From JBBROS01 sp965260995 (GTDB lineage: Bacteria > Pseudomonadota > Alphaproteobacteria > Acetobacterales > Acetobacteraceae), in the NCBI GenBank assembly GCA_965260995.1, contig CBDHCD010000003.1, positions 1,240,001-1,304,000 on the forward strand: DNA of 64,000 nucleotides. Reading direction: 5' to 3'. Made by a program: the position numbers and the translations under genes. Positions 1 to 8,396 of the stretch are shown piece by piece. Below the pieces are notes generated by a model. That model worked only from the letters and a program-made list of their open reading frames with translations. It made no database searches and had not been told where the DNA came from. The stretch's first letter is position 1. Every line of letters begins with the position of its first letter.

Positions 1-634
1 GGTTATGGCTGCCGGCGGCGGCGATCTCCAAGGCGCGGCGGGCGGTTTCCATGCCGCGGACGTCGGCGAGGTCGGGGCCTTGGGCGTCGCGCGGGCCGGC
101 GGCGGGCTCGGGCGGGGTTAGCACCTGGCTGCCGCGGAAGTGGTTGATGATGGCGAGCAGGTCGGGGGTGGCGAGCACTTCGATGCGGCCGGCCCAGGCC
201 GCTTCGCCACCCTGGGCGGCCGGGCAGATCAGGCCGAGGTCGCGCTCGGAGGCCGACATGGCGGCGGGCAGGACGCCGGCGACGGGCTGGACCGCGCCGT
301 CGAGGGACAGCTCGCCGAGAGCGGCGTAGGCGGCCAGCTCGTCGCGCGGCAGCACGTCCATGGCGGCGAGGACGGCGAGCGCGATCGGCAGGTCGAAATG
401 GCTGCCTTCCTTGGCCAAGTCGGCGGGGGCCAGGTTGATCAGCACGCGCTTGGGCGGCAGCGACAGGCCCATCGCGGTGAGGGCGGCGCGGACCCGCTCG
501 CGCGATTCGGCCACGGCCTTGTCGGGCAGGCCGACGACGAGGAAAGCGGGAAGGCCGGAGGACACCTGCACCTGCACCTCGACCGGGAGAGCCTCGATGC
601 CGCTGAACGCGAAGCTGCTGATGCGGGCGATCAT
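1..634 (-). CDS. comM: ComM/YifB-family Mg-chelatase-like AAA ATPase (N-terminal part, runs off window)
   Basis: About 211 N-terminal residues are visible, starting MIARISSFAFSGIEALPVEV, which is the typical opening of the YifB/ComM family. Next comes the conserved N-terminal domain with PAFLVVGLPDKAVAESRERV and KRVLINLAPADLAKEGSHFD. The AAA Mg-chelatase domain with its Walker motifs lies beyond the window edge. ComM is a hexameric helicase that promotes branch migration during natural transformation; related proteins are widespread in bacteria that are not known to be competent. The start codon overlaps the TGA that closes the decayed EAL frame upstream (ATGA). The family is certain; the role in competence is inferred. 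Confidence 0.9.
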   Translation of the reverse strand, partial: MIARISSFAFSGIEALPVEVQVQVSSGLPAFLVVGLPDKAVAESRERVRAALTAMGLSLPPKRVLINLAPADLAKEGSHFDLPIALAVLAAMDVLPRDELAAYAALGELSLDGAVQPVAGVLPAAMSASERDLGLICPAAQGGEAAWAGRIEVLATPDLLAIINHFRGSQVLTPPEPAAGPRDAQGPDLADVRGMETARRALEIAAAGSHN

Positions 635-1880
635 TCTATATTAACAGTAGCGGAACTTGCCCAAAGCTCAAAGCGGCCTGCGGCGGCCGGGCGCGGCCAG
701 GTCGGCTGCTTAACCGCGCACGGCCAGATGCGCGGCGGCAGCTGCTCGGCCGCCGCCACCGGGCGGCCGTAGAGGAAGCCCTGCATGATCCCGCATCCGT
801 GGCGGCGAAGGACGAAGGCTTGCGCTTCGGTTTCCACGTCCTCTGCGAGCAGGAGGATGTTCATAGACTGGGTGATGCCTGCCACGGCCCGCAGCACTGC
901 GCGCTCCCGCGCGCCGCCGGGCAGCCCTGCCGCCACGGAGCGGTCGAGCTTGGCAACGTCCACCGGCAGCCGAACCAAGTGGGCCACGGAGGACAGGCCG
1001 CCGCCGAAATCCATCGAGCGCCAGGCGCACCCCGATGGCGCGCAGCCCATTCAGCACCGGCTCTAAGGCGTCGAGATCGCGGGCGGCGATGTCTTCAGGA
1101 ATCTCGATCTCCAGGCCCGGGGCCGCCACGCCGTGACGCATCAAGGCTTCGGCGACGCGGAACGGGAACCCTGGGTCGCGGAGCGATGCCGCGGAGACGT
1201 TGACCGCCACCAGCAGAGGTGCGTCGGGCCGCCTGGCCCATTCGGCCGCTTGGCGCAGCGCCGCTTCCAGCACCCAGGCGTCGAGCGGCGGCATGAGTCT
1301 CGCGTCGGCGGCTTCGGGCAGGAACTCCGCCGGCGAGGCCGGCCGGCCGAGCGGCGAGGACGGCCAGCGCAGCAAGGCTTCCGCACCGCGAAGCGCGCCG
1401 GTGGCGGCGGAGACCTGCTGCTGCCAGGCGAGCTGGAACTCGTCGTGGGCGATGGCCCCGGGTAGGGCGTCGCGCAGCACGCGGCGGCGCTCGACCGCCT
1501 CGTTCAAGGCCAGGGTATAGGCGACGACCTTGCCGCGGCCCTCGTGCTTGACCCGGTAGAGCGCGAGGTCGGCGGCGCGCTGCAGCGTTTCGGCATCCGC
1601 GCCGTTCGCTGGGAAGCAGGCGTGACCGATGCTGGCGGACGACGGGAGGTCGGCGTCCTCGGTGCGAACGGGCCGGCGCAGCGCCTAGGATAGCCGGGCC
1701 GTGCCGGCGCCGCGAATTCATCGCCGCCGATCCGGCCATCGTGCCAAGCCAGGTGCTCGGCCCGGGCGCGGGCGGCCTCAGGGCGGTGACGTCGATCAGC
1801 GCATTGCAGCAATGTTTCCGTGCTCGTCGGGCGCACCGGCGCGCGCCTGCGAAAAATCCTCCGTCAATCCATGAGTTCAA
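631..1880 (-). pseudogene. Decayed GGDEF-EAL cyclic-di-GMP protein
   Basis: Parts of a diguanylate cyclase/phosphodiesterase are spread over at least three reading frames. Near 1710-1730 one frame reads RIGGDEFAA (the GGDEF active site). Another frame, about 1505-1635, reads SASIGHACFPANGADAETL and then ALYRVKHEGRGKVVAY, which is the end of a GGDEF domain. The EAL domain (710-1507) contains GAEALLRW, then loses frame after GVRLALDGF near 1010-1040 and resumes in the frame at 631-1050 as MDFGGGLSSVAHLVRLPVDV and AKLDRS. The stretch before GGDEF is also shortened. Two or more frameshifts plus a deletion make a working enzyme unlikely. The exact boundaries are uncertain; sequencing error cannot be excluded but would have to occur several times. 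Confidence 0.8.
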
Positions 1881-1944
1881 CCCGCGATGACGGGGCGGTG
1901 TCGCGCGTCGAGGCTAATGGAACGCTAACGAGGGTCGGGCAAGC

Positions 1945-2979
1945 CTACGCGGCCGCGAACGCGCGTATGAAGCGGTGCAAGAGACCGCCGATCTCGTCGA
2001 CGTTGTAGCCGCCTTCCTGGATGATGGCGGTCGGCAGGCGGCGCGCGCCGATCGCCTCGCCCGCGCGGGCGAAGCCGTCCGAGCTGACCCGCAGGAAGCC
2101 GAGCGGCTCATGCTCGCTGGCGTCGAAGCCGAGGCTCAGCACGAGCGCGTCGACGCCGGCGCGGGCGACGGCATCGAGCCCGGTGCGGAGGGCGGCCAGC
2201 CAGTCGGCATCGGCGGCGCCGCGGGCGAGGGGAAGGTTGAGGTTGCATCCGGCTCCGGCGCCGGCCCCGCGCTCGTCGGCGTGGCCCACATACCAAGGAT
2301 AGTAGCCGGACGGGTCACCGTGAAGGGAGACGAACAGCACGTCGTCGCGGGTCCAGAACACGCCCTGGGTGCCGTTGCCGTGGTGGCTGTCGATGTCGAG
2401 CACGGCGACGCGGGACGCGCCCCGGTCGCGCAGGCGCTGGGCGGCGAGGGCAGCGTTGTTGAGGTAGCAGTGGCCGCCGGCGCGGGCCGGGTAGGCGTGG
2501 TGGCCGGGGGGGCGGCAGAGGGCGTAGGCGTGTCGGCCGGCGGCGGCCTCGTCGGCGGCGGCGAGGGCGCAGGCGGCGGCGGCCTCGGCGGCGGGCCAGG
2601 TCTCGGCGGCGATGGGGCAAGAGGTGTCGGCGGTGAACCAACCGAGGCGGCCGAGGATGGAGCGGCCGGGGCGCGCGCCGTTGGCAAGCATCTCGGGGGC
2701 GGGGTGAATGTTGGGGACGAGTTCCGGGCCGGAGTCGTCGAGCGCCGCCCATTCGGCGGGCGCGTCGCGGAGGAAGTCGAGGTAGGCGGCGTCGTGGACG
2801 GCTTCGAGGGCGGCGCGGTCGGCGGGCGGGGGTGGTTCGGGAGAGAGGCCAGCAGCGCGGCAACCGTCAAGCAGGGCGAGGGCGCGGGCGGGAACCTCGT
2901 AGTTCTGGCGAACAACGCCGCGCTGGAGGAAGAAGCGAGGATCGTGCCGAAGTTGGGCCTGGCTCCAGAACGCCTTCAT
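1945..2979 (-). CDS. Histone deacetylase-family amidohydrolase, acetylpolyamine amidohydrolase-like
   Basis: A 344-residue zinc-dependent deacetylase of the arginase/HDAC fold. RPPGHHA (near residue 155) carries the tandem catalytic histidines, and GGHCYLNNAALAAQRL and DIDSHHGNGTQGVF give the zinc Asp/His pair and following loop. SLGFDASEHEPL holds the second zinc Asp and IIQEGGYNVDEIG the C-terminal motif. Overall layout, with MKAFWSQAQLRHDP at the start and SLHGDPSGYYPWYVG, resembles bacterial acetylpolyamine amidohydrolases more than AcuC. Likely reaction: removal of acetyl groups from acetylated polyamines or other small acetyl-amides in the cytoplasm. No polyamine genes are adjacent. Family certain, substrate inferred. 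Confidence 0.87.
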   Translation of the reverse strand: MKAFWSQAQLRHDPRFFLQRGVVRQNYEVPARALALLDGCRAAGLSPEPPPPADRAALEAVHDAAYLDFLRDAPAEWAALDDSGPELVPNIHPAPEMLANGARPGRSILGRLGWFTADTSCPIAAETWPAAEAAAACALAAADEAAAGRHAYALCRPPGHHAYPARAGGHCYLNNAALAAQRLRDRGASRVAVLDIDSHHGNGTQGVFWTRDDVLFVSLHGDPSGYYPWYVGHADERGAGAGAGCNLNLPLARGAADADWLAALRTGLDAVARAGVDALVLSLGFDASEHEPLGFLRVSSDGFARAGEAIGARRLPTAIIQEGGYNVDEIGGLLHRFIRAFAAA

Positions 2980-3075
2980 CGTGGCAGGCCCGGCCTTGTC
3001 CCCGTCACGCTGAACAGCAGGTCAGGAAAGTTCTGCTCATCCGCGCCGCAGAGGCAACCGTTCTCGCCGCGGTTG

Positions 3076-3495
3076 TCAGATGCCCCACGGTCCCCATGCG
3101 CCCCAGCCCATCCGGCCGCGGCCCCACATTCCGGTTCCGAGCCCTCCTCCGAAGCCGTAAGGCGTCATCTGGGCGGCCGTGAGCCTGTCGCGGGCGATCT
3201 CTCGCCTGGTGTTGAGGTTCTGGTACTCCTGATACTCGGACGGCGTGCCGACGTAGAGGCAGTTGCACACTTCGGGGTCGGCGTAGACCCACACCTCGCG
3301 CCCGTTCAGCTCGGTGCGGGTGAGCTGATGCGGTGGGAGTGTGTTGAGCGATTCGCGGCGCTCTGGCGTGTTGGCCTCCTTGACGCGGAACCCGGCGGCT
3401 GAGAGCAGGTCTTTCTTCTGCTCCATGTTGGCACAGCCAGCAGTGGTCAGCACGGCACCAACCGACAGCATCGTCAGCAACGTGGCTCGCGTCAT
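3076..3495 (-). CDS. Small lipoprotein of unknown function with Gly/Trp/Met-rich tail
   Basis: A 139-residue protein starting MTRATLLTMLSVGAVLTT, followed by a lipobox ending AGC, so Cys at about residue 21 should be lipidated by signal peptidase II processing. I chose this start (not the upstream in-frame ATG at 3546) because AAGGAAAA lies just before it and the signal peptide begins cleanly. The mature part has HQLTRTELNGREVWVYADP, then a Cys-x-Cys motif (VCNCLYVG) and a charged helix (SEYQEYQNLNTRREIARDRL). The last 17 residues are MWGRGRMGWGAWGPWGI, rich in Gly, Trp and Met. I do not recognise the family. An envelope location is likely; no function is claimed. Confidence 0.75.
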   Translation of the reverse strand: MTRATLLTMLSVGAVLTTAGCANMEQKKDLLSAAGFRVKEANTPERRESLNTLPPHQLTRTELNGREVWVYADPEVCNCLYVGTPSEYQEYQNLNTRREIARDRLTAAQMTPYGFGGGLGTGMWGRGRMGWGAWGPWGI

Positions 3496-3588
3496 ATGCT
3501 TTTCCTTGGCTTCGCCGTGATCGTCGGCACGCGTGGGTGTTCGCATCCTACGTCGCGGCCGTCACCGGGGCCGGGCCGCAAGTTTTCG

Positions 3589-4905
3589 TTATCGCGGCGT
3601 GAAGGCGACGACCGCTTCGACTCGCGCCGACCAGAGGAACTGGTCGATCGCTGCGGCTTTCGCCACCTGATAGCCGGCTGAGGCCAGAACGAGGCCGTCG
3701 CGCAGCAAGGCGGCGGGATTGCAGGAGACGTAGATGAGGGAACGCCGGCTGGCGGCTAAGGCCGGCATTTGAGCCGATGCGCCGGCCCAGGGCGGGTCGA
3801 GGACGACGCAGGCGGCGGTTTGAAGCTCGGTTGGTCGCAGAGGTTGCCGGGCCAGGTCGCGCTGGATGGCGACGACGCGGGGGTTGCGGGCGGTGCGCAG
3901 GGCCTGGACGGCAACGGGATTGCCCTCGTAGGCGTCGATCCGGGCATGGCGCGAGAGGGCGTGAGTGAAGGTGCCGCAGCCAGCGAATAGCTCGACGACA
4001 CGGGCTTTGGCCGGGAGCTGGGGCAAGGCGGCGGGCAGGGCGGCGAGCACGGCGGCTCGGATGGCGGCCTCGCCGGCGGCGGAGGCTTGCAGGAACGCGC
4101 CCGGAGGGACGGCGGTGGGATGGCCGCAGAAGGCGGTGATGGCGGGGCGGAGCAGGCAGGCGGGCTCGGGCAGGCCGCGGGGGCCGAGGGCCCAACTTAT
4201 CCGAGGCAGGCTGAGCTGGTGGGCCAGCGCGGTCAAGCGGGTGCGGTCCTGGGCGGTCAAGGCGGCGTCGGTGCGGAGCAGGAGGTCGGGGCCGGAGTCG
4301 AGCAGGTTGATGACGGCGGAACCCTCGCGGCGGAGGCCGGAGAGGGCGCGGAGGACCGGGCGCAAGGCTTCGACGAGCGCGAACAAGGCGGGGTGCAGGA
4401 CCGGGCAGGCCTGCATGTCGACGATCTCGGGCGAGCGACGCCGGTGCAGGCCGAGGCGGACCGCGCCCCCGTGGCGGCGGATGGCGAGGTCCACGCGGCG
4501 GCGGTCGCCGGGCGGGGTGCGGGCCAGCGGCGGCAGGGCGTCGGTGTGGCCGAGACGCCGGAGGGCATCGGACAGGAGCGACAGTTTCCAGGCAGCGTAG
4601 GCCGGATCGGCGAGGTGCTGGATGGCGCAGCCGCCGCAAGGCCCGAAATGGGGGCAGGGTGGGGTCTGTCGCTCGGGGGAGGGCTCCAGGATGACGGCGT
4701 CGGCGGTCCATCCGTCGCCGCGCCTGGTCAACGGGCCGGGCTGGACCAGTTCGCCGGGCAAGGCGTCGGCGAGATAGAGCGGGTCGCCACCGGAGAGAGT
4801 GGCGATGCCGTCCGCGTCGGCACCGAGTGCGCCGACGCGGACCGGGCTTAGCTCCGTGGCTCGGAGGCTCATGTCCCGACCGTTCCGGTCAGGACGGCGG
4901 TTCAT
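3589..4905 (-). CDS. Class I SAM-dependent RNA (uracil-5-)methyltransferase, TrmA/RlmD family
   Basis: 438 residues if the first ATG is used; a second in-frame ATG at 4872 (MSLRATELSPVRV) is an equally good start. CPHFGPCGGCAIQHL together with a later QACPVLHP supplies the four cysteines of the 4Fe-4S cluster found in RlmD-type enzymes. ARVVELFAGCGTFTHALS is the SAM-binding motif, DPPWAG follows, and SLIYVSCNPAALLRDG contains the catalytic cysteine motif. Expected to methylate C5 of a uridine in rRNA or tRNA; the exact target cannot be read from sequence. The N-terminal TRAM-like region is short. It lies 23 bp downstream of gcdH on the same strand. Confidence 0.85.
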   Translation of the reverse strand: MNRRPDRNGRDMSLRATELSPVRVGALGADADGIATLSGGDPLYLADALPGELVQPGPLTRRGDGWTADAVILEPSPERQTPPCPHFGPCGGCAIQHLADPAYAAWKLSLLSDALRRLGHTDALPPLARTPPGDRRRVDLAIRRHGGAVRLGLHRRRSPEIVDMQACPVLHPALFALVEALRPVLRALSGLRREGSAVINLLDSGPDLLLRTDAALTAQDRTRLTALAHQLSLPRISWALGPRGLPEPACLLRPAITAFCGHPTAVPPGAFLQASAAGEAAIRAAVLAALPAALPQLPAKARVVELFAGCGTFTHALSRHARIDAYEGNPVAVQALRTARNPRVVAIQRDLARQPLRPTELQTAACVVLDPPWAGASAQMPALAASRRSLIYVSCNPAALLRDGLVLASAGYQVAKAAAIDQFLWSARVEAVVAFTPR

Positions 4906-4928
4906 CCCTCGTGCGACGGGAGGACGCC

Positions 4929-6173
<1,245 letters not shown>

Positions 6174-6299
6174 GGCGCCCTTCCTTCTCGTTTAATGCCG
6201 GCCAACTCAGATGTGGCCATTACGGCTCGCGCGGCTAGGCCGCAATCATGCAAGCGGGCATAGGGACCGCGCGCGCTCATTGTCTTACCGAACATCCTT

Positions 6300-6323
6300 A
6301 TCGAATGGGCAATCCCATTCGAT
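6300..6323 (-). terminator. Inverted repeat after the DEAD-box helicase gene
   Basis: A perfect 10-bp stem, ATCGAATGGG against its complement, with a CAAT loop, begins 12 bp past the helicase stop codon. Its position suits a transcription terminator between the helicase and gcdH, but on the minus strand it is followed by TAAGGATG and not by a T run, so it may rely on Rho or act as an RNA 3' end stabiliser. Confidence 0.5.
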
Positions 6324-6334
6324 GGGGTGACGCC

Positions 6335-8119
6335 CTAGTCGGACAACGCTTCGGCGGCGGAGGCGGATGCATGGCCTCGCGCCCTGGACGACGAACGCAG
6401 CAGCATGAAGGCGGGGGTGTCGTCACCGAAGCCGAGCACGGCTGGGCCGAGGTCGTCGTCGCGGCGATAACGGCGCGGCTCGTCACCACGGATGCGACGC
6501 GGCTCATCATCGCGAGCGCGGCGCGGCTCCTGATCCCGGGCGCGAGGGCGGGAGTCGCGGCGAGGCTCATCCGACCGGGCGCGCGGCTCCGGCTCCGCGG
6601 CGGCGATCTCAGGCTGCGGCATCTGCTCCGGCGGCGGGGCGGCCGTGTCCGACTTGCGCCCGCCGCGGCGGCGGGGCTTGCGCGCCGCGTCGGGCGCACT
6701 CTCCTCGGCCACGGCAGCGGGCTTGTCCGCCTTCGGCGCGGGCTTGGCCTTAACGGCCGTCTTGGCCCGGCCGCGGCGACGCTTGCCGTCGCCCTCGGCG
6801 AACGCGAGCAGGTCCATGCCGTCCACGGTGAAGCGGGGGATCGGCGCGCCGACCAGCTTCTCGATCGCTTCGACGAAGGCGCGGTCGTCCGGGGTCGCCA
6901 GGGTGAAGGCGTGGCCGATCAGCCCGGCCCGGCCGGTGCGGCCGATGCGGTGGACGTAGTCTTCGGCGTGGATCGGCACGTCGAAGTTGAAGACGTGGCT
7001 GAGGCCGCCGATGTCGATGCCGCGGGCGGCCACGTCGCTGCAGACCAGCAGGCGGACTTCGGCCGCCTTGAAGCGCGACAAGGTGGCGAAGCGCTCGGGC
7101 TGGCTCATGTCGCCGTGCAGTTGGCCGACGCTGAACTCATGGCGCTTCAAGGACTTGTAAAGGATGTCCACGTCGCGCTTGCGGTTGCAGAAAATCAGGG
7201 CGTTCTGCACCGACTGGCCGCGGATCAGGCGGCGCAGGGCTTCGCGCTTGTCGAGGTCGTCCACGACCGTCAGCCCGGCGACGATGGTGGTGGCGACGCT
7301 AGCCGGGCGGCTGACGGTGATCTCCTTGGGGTTCTGCAAGAAGGCGTCGGCCAGGCGGCGGATCTCGGGGGCCATCGTGGCGCTGAAGAACAAGGTCTGC
7401 CGGGTGCGGGGCAGGAAGCCGACGATCTTCTCCACGTCGGGGATGAAGCCCATGTCGAGCATCCGGTCGGCCTCGTCGATCACCAGCGTCTTCACGTCGG
7501 TGAGCAACAGGCCGCCGCGCTCGAACAGGTCCATCAGGCGGCCCGGCGTGGCGATCAGCACGTCCACGCCGCGCATCAGCACGTCCTTCTGGTCGGACAG
7601 GCTTTCGCCGCCGATCAGCAGGGCATGGTTGAGCTTCAGGTGCTTGCCGTACTGAACGAAGTTCTCGGCGACCTGGAGCGCCAACTCGCGGGTGGGTTCG
7701 AGGATCAGACTGCGCGGCATCCGGGCGCGGGCGCGGCTGCCGGACAGGATGTCGAGCATCGGGAGCACGAAGCTGGCAGTCTTGCCGGTGCCGGTCTGGG
7801 CGCAGCCGAGCACGTCGCGGCCCATCAGCACGGTCGGGATCGCCTGCGCCTGGATCGGCGTGGGCGCGCGGTAGCCTTTCTCGACCAGGGCGCGCAGCAA
7901 CTCGGGCGAGAGGCCCAGCTCGGCGAAGCCGTCCTCCTGAAGCTCAGGCCCGGCGTCCTGCGGGAGCTCGGCTTCGGCGTTCGGCTCGTCCGGCAAGGCC
8001 GGGGCTGGCTGCTCAGGCAGGTCCTCGACGCGGTCGACGATCTCGACGAGCGGCTGTGCCGCCGTGTCGGTGTCGGCAAGCGCCGATTCGTCCGCCTGTG
8101 CGGTGTGGGTTTCCATCAA
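6335..8119 (-). CDS. DEAD-box ATP-dependent RNA helicase (RhlE-like) with acidic head and Arg-rich tail
   Basis: 594 residues. Residues 1-65 form an acidic Glu/Asp/Pro-rich head. The helicase core follows: FAELGLSPELLRALVEKGY (Q-motif region), AQTGTGKTASFVLP (Walker A, about residue 108), PTRELALQ, TPGRLMDL, VIDEADRMLDMGF (DEAD box), FFSATM, and the second RecA domain with IFCNRKRDVDIL, ARGIDIGGLSHVFNFDVP and HRIGRTGRAG. The tail, from about residue 445, is basic and repetitive, with several (D/Q)EPRR units. Such enzymes remodel RNA in ribosome assembly, mRNA decay or cold adaptation. A candidate promoter with an 82-nt leader lies upstream. The exact paralogue (RhlE versus others) is not resolved. 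Confidence 0.9.
   Translation of the reverse strand: MMETHTAQADESALADTDTAAQPLVEIVDRVEDLPEQPAPALPDEPNAEAELPQDAGPELQEDGFAELGLSPELLRALVEKGYRAPTPIQAQAIPTVLMGRDVLGCAQTGTGKTASFVLPMLDILSGSRARARMPRSLILEPTRELALQVAENFVQYGKHLKLNHALLIGGESLSDQKDVLMRGVDVLIATPGRLMDLFERGGLLLTDVKTLVIDEADRMLDMGFIPDVEKIVGFLPRTRQTLFFSATMAPEIRRLADAFLQNPKEITVSRPASVATTIVAGLTVVDDLDKREALRRLIRGQSVQNALIFCNRKRDVDILYKSLKRHEFSVGQLHGDMSQPERFATLSRFKAAEVRLLVCSDVAARGIDIGGLSHVFNFDVPIHAEDYVHRIGRTGRAGLIGHAFTLATPDDRAFVEAIEKLVGAPIPRFTVDGMDLLAFAEGDGKRRRGRAKTAVKAKPAPKADKPAAVAEESAPDAARKPRRRGGRKSDTAAPPPEQMPQPEIAAAEPEPRARSDEPRRDSRPRARDQEPRRARDDEPRRIRGDEPRRYRRDDDLGPAVLGFGDDTPAFMLLRSSSRARGHASASAAEALSD
6455..6580. repeat. Imperfect coding repeat giving EPRR units in the helicase tail
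   Basis: In the minus frame the tail reads SDEPRR, then RDQEPRR, RDDEPRR and RGDEPRR within about 40 residues, encoded by diverged copies of a roughly 24-30 bp unit. The repeats are imperfect at the DNA level, which suggests old duplication rather than a recent one. This kind of RGG-like or arginine-rich tail usually adds RNA binding. Confidence 0.65.
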
Positions 8120-8396
8120 ATGAAGAGTCTCGATTCAGCGAAGGTGTTCGTTCGCCCCACCGAAGCCGGTGACGGGCAAGCGCCGCGCAACCAGGCGCGC
8201 ACGAACGCGATATCGGGAAAGGGTCGAGCAAAGTCAACAGCGATAGATGCACGGCGGACCGCTTGATGCAGATATACTGACCGCGGACCGATTCCAAGAT
8301 CAAGGAGCAACAGGTGGCAGCGCAGTTCAACATCGCGGTCGGGCGTCGACCCGCGGCTCGGGTTTCGACCGCGGAACAAGATCATGGCGGGCCGGC
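8120..8396. other. Divergent intergenic region between helicase and GH15 genes
   Basis: A 277-bp gene-free stretch between two diverging genes. For the minus strand it holds a recognisable promoter (8209-8237). For the plus strand the best -10-like element is TATACT at 8273-8278, but I see no matching -35 box. No small gene was found. Confidence 0.6.
8209..8237 (-). promoter_or_regulatory. Candidate sigma-70-type promoter of the helicase gene
   Basis: Read on the minus strand: TTGACT, a 17-bp spacer, then GATATC. The -35 box matches five of six consensus positions and the spacing is ideal; the -10 box is weak. The implied transcript would have a leader of about 80 nt before the ATG at 8119, a length that suits post-transcriptional control as known for several RNA helicase genes (inference). 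Confidence 0.45.

Noticed and set aside
1975..3402. 475-residue plus-strand frame across the HDAC-family gene
   Set aside because: Low-complexity Gly/Val/Ala text typical of antisense of a GC-rich gene; the minus strand carries all HDAC motifs.
6248..8266. 672-residue plus-strand frame opposite the helicase
   Set aside because: No domain; opposite a gene with every DEAD-box motif in order.
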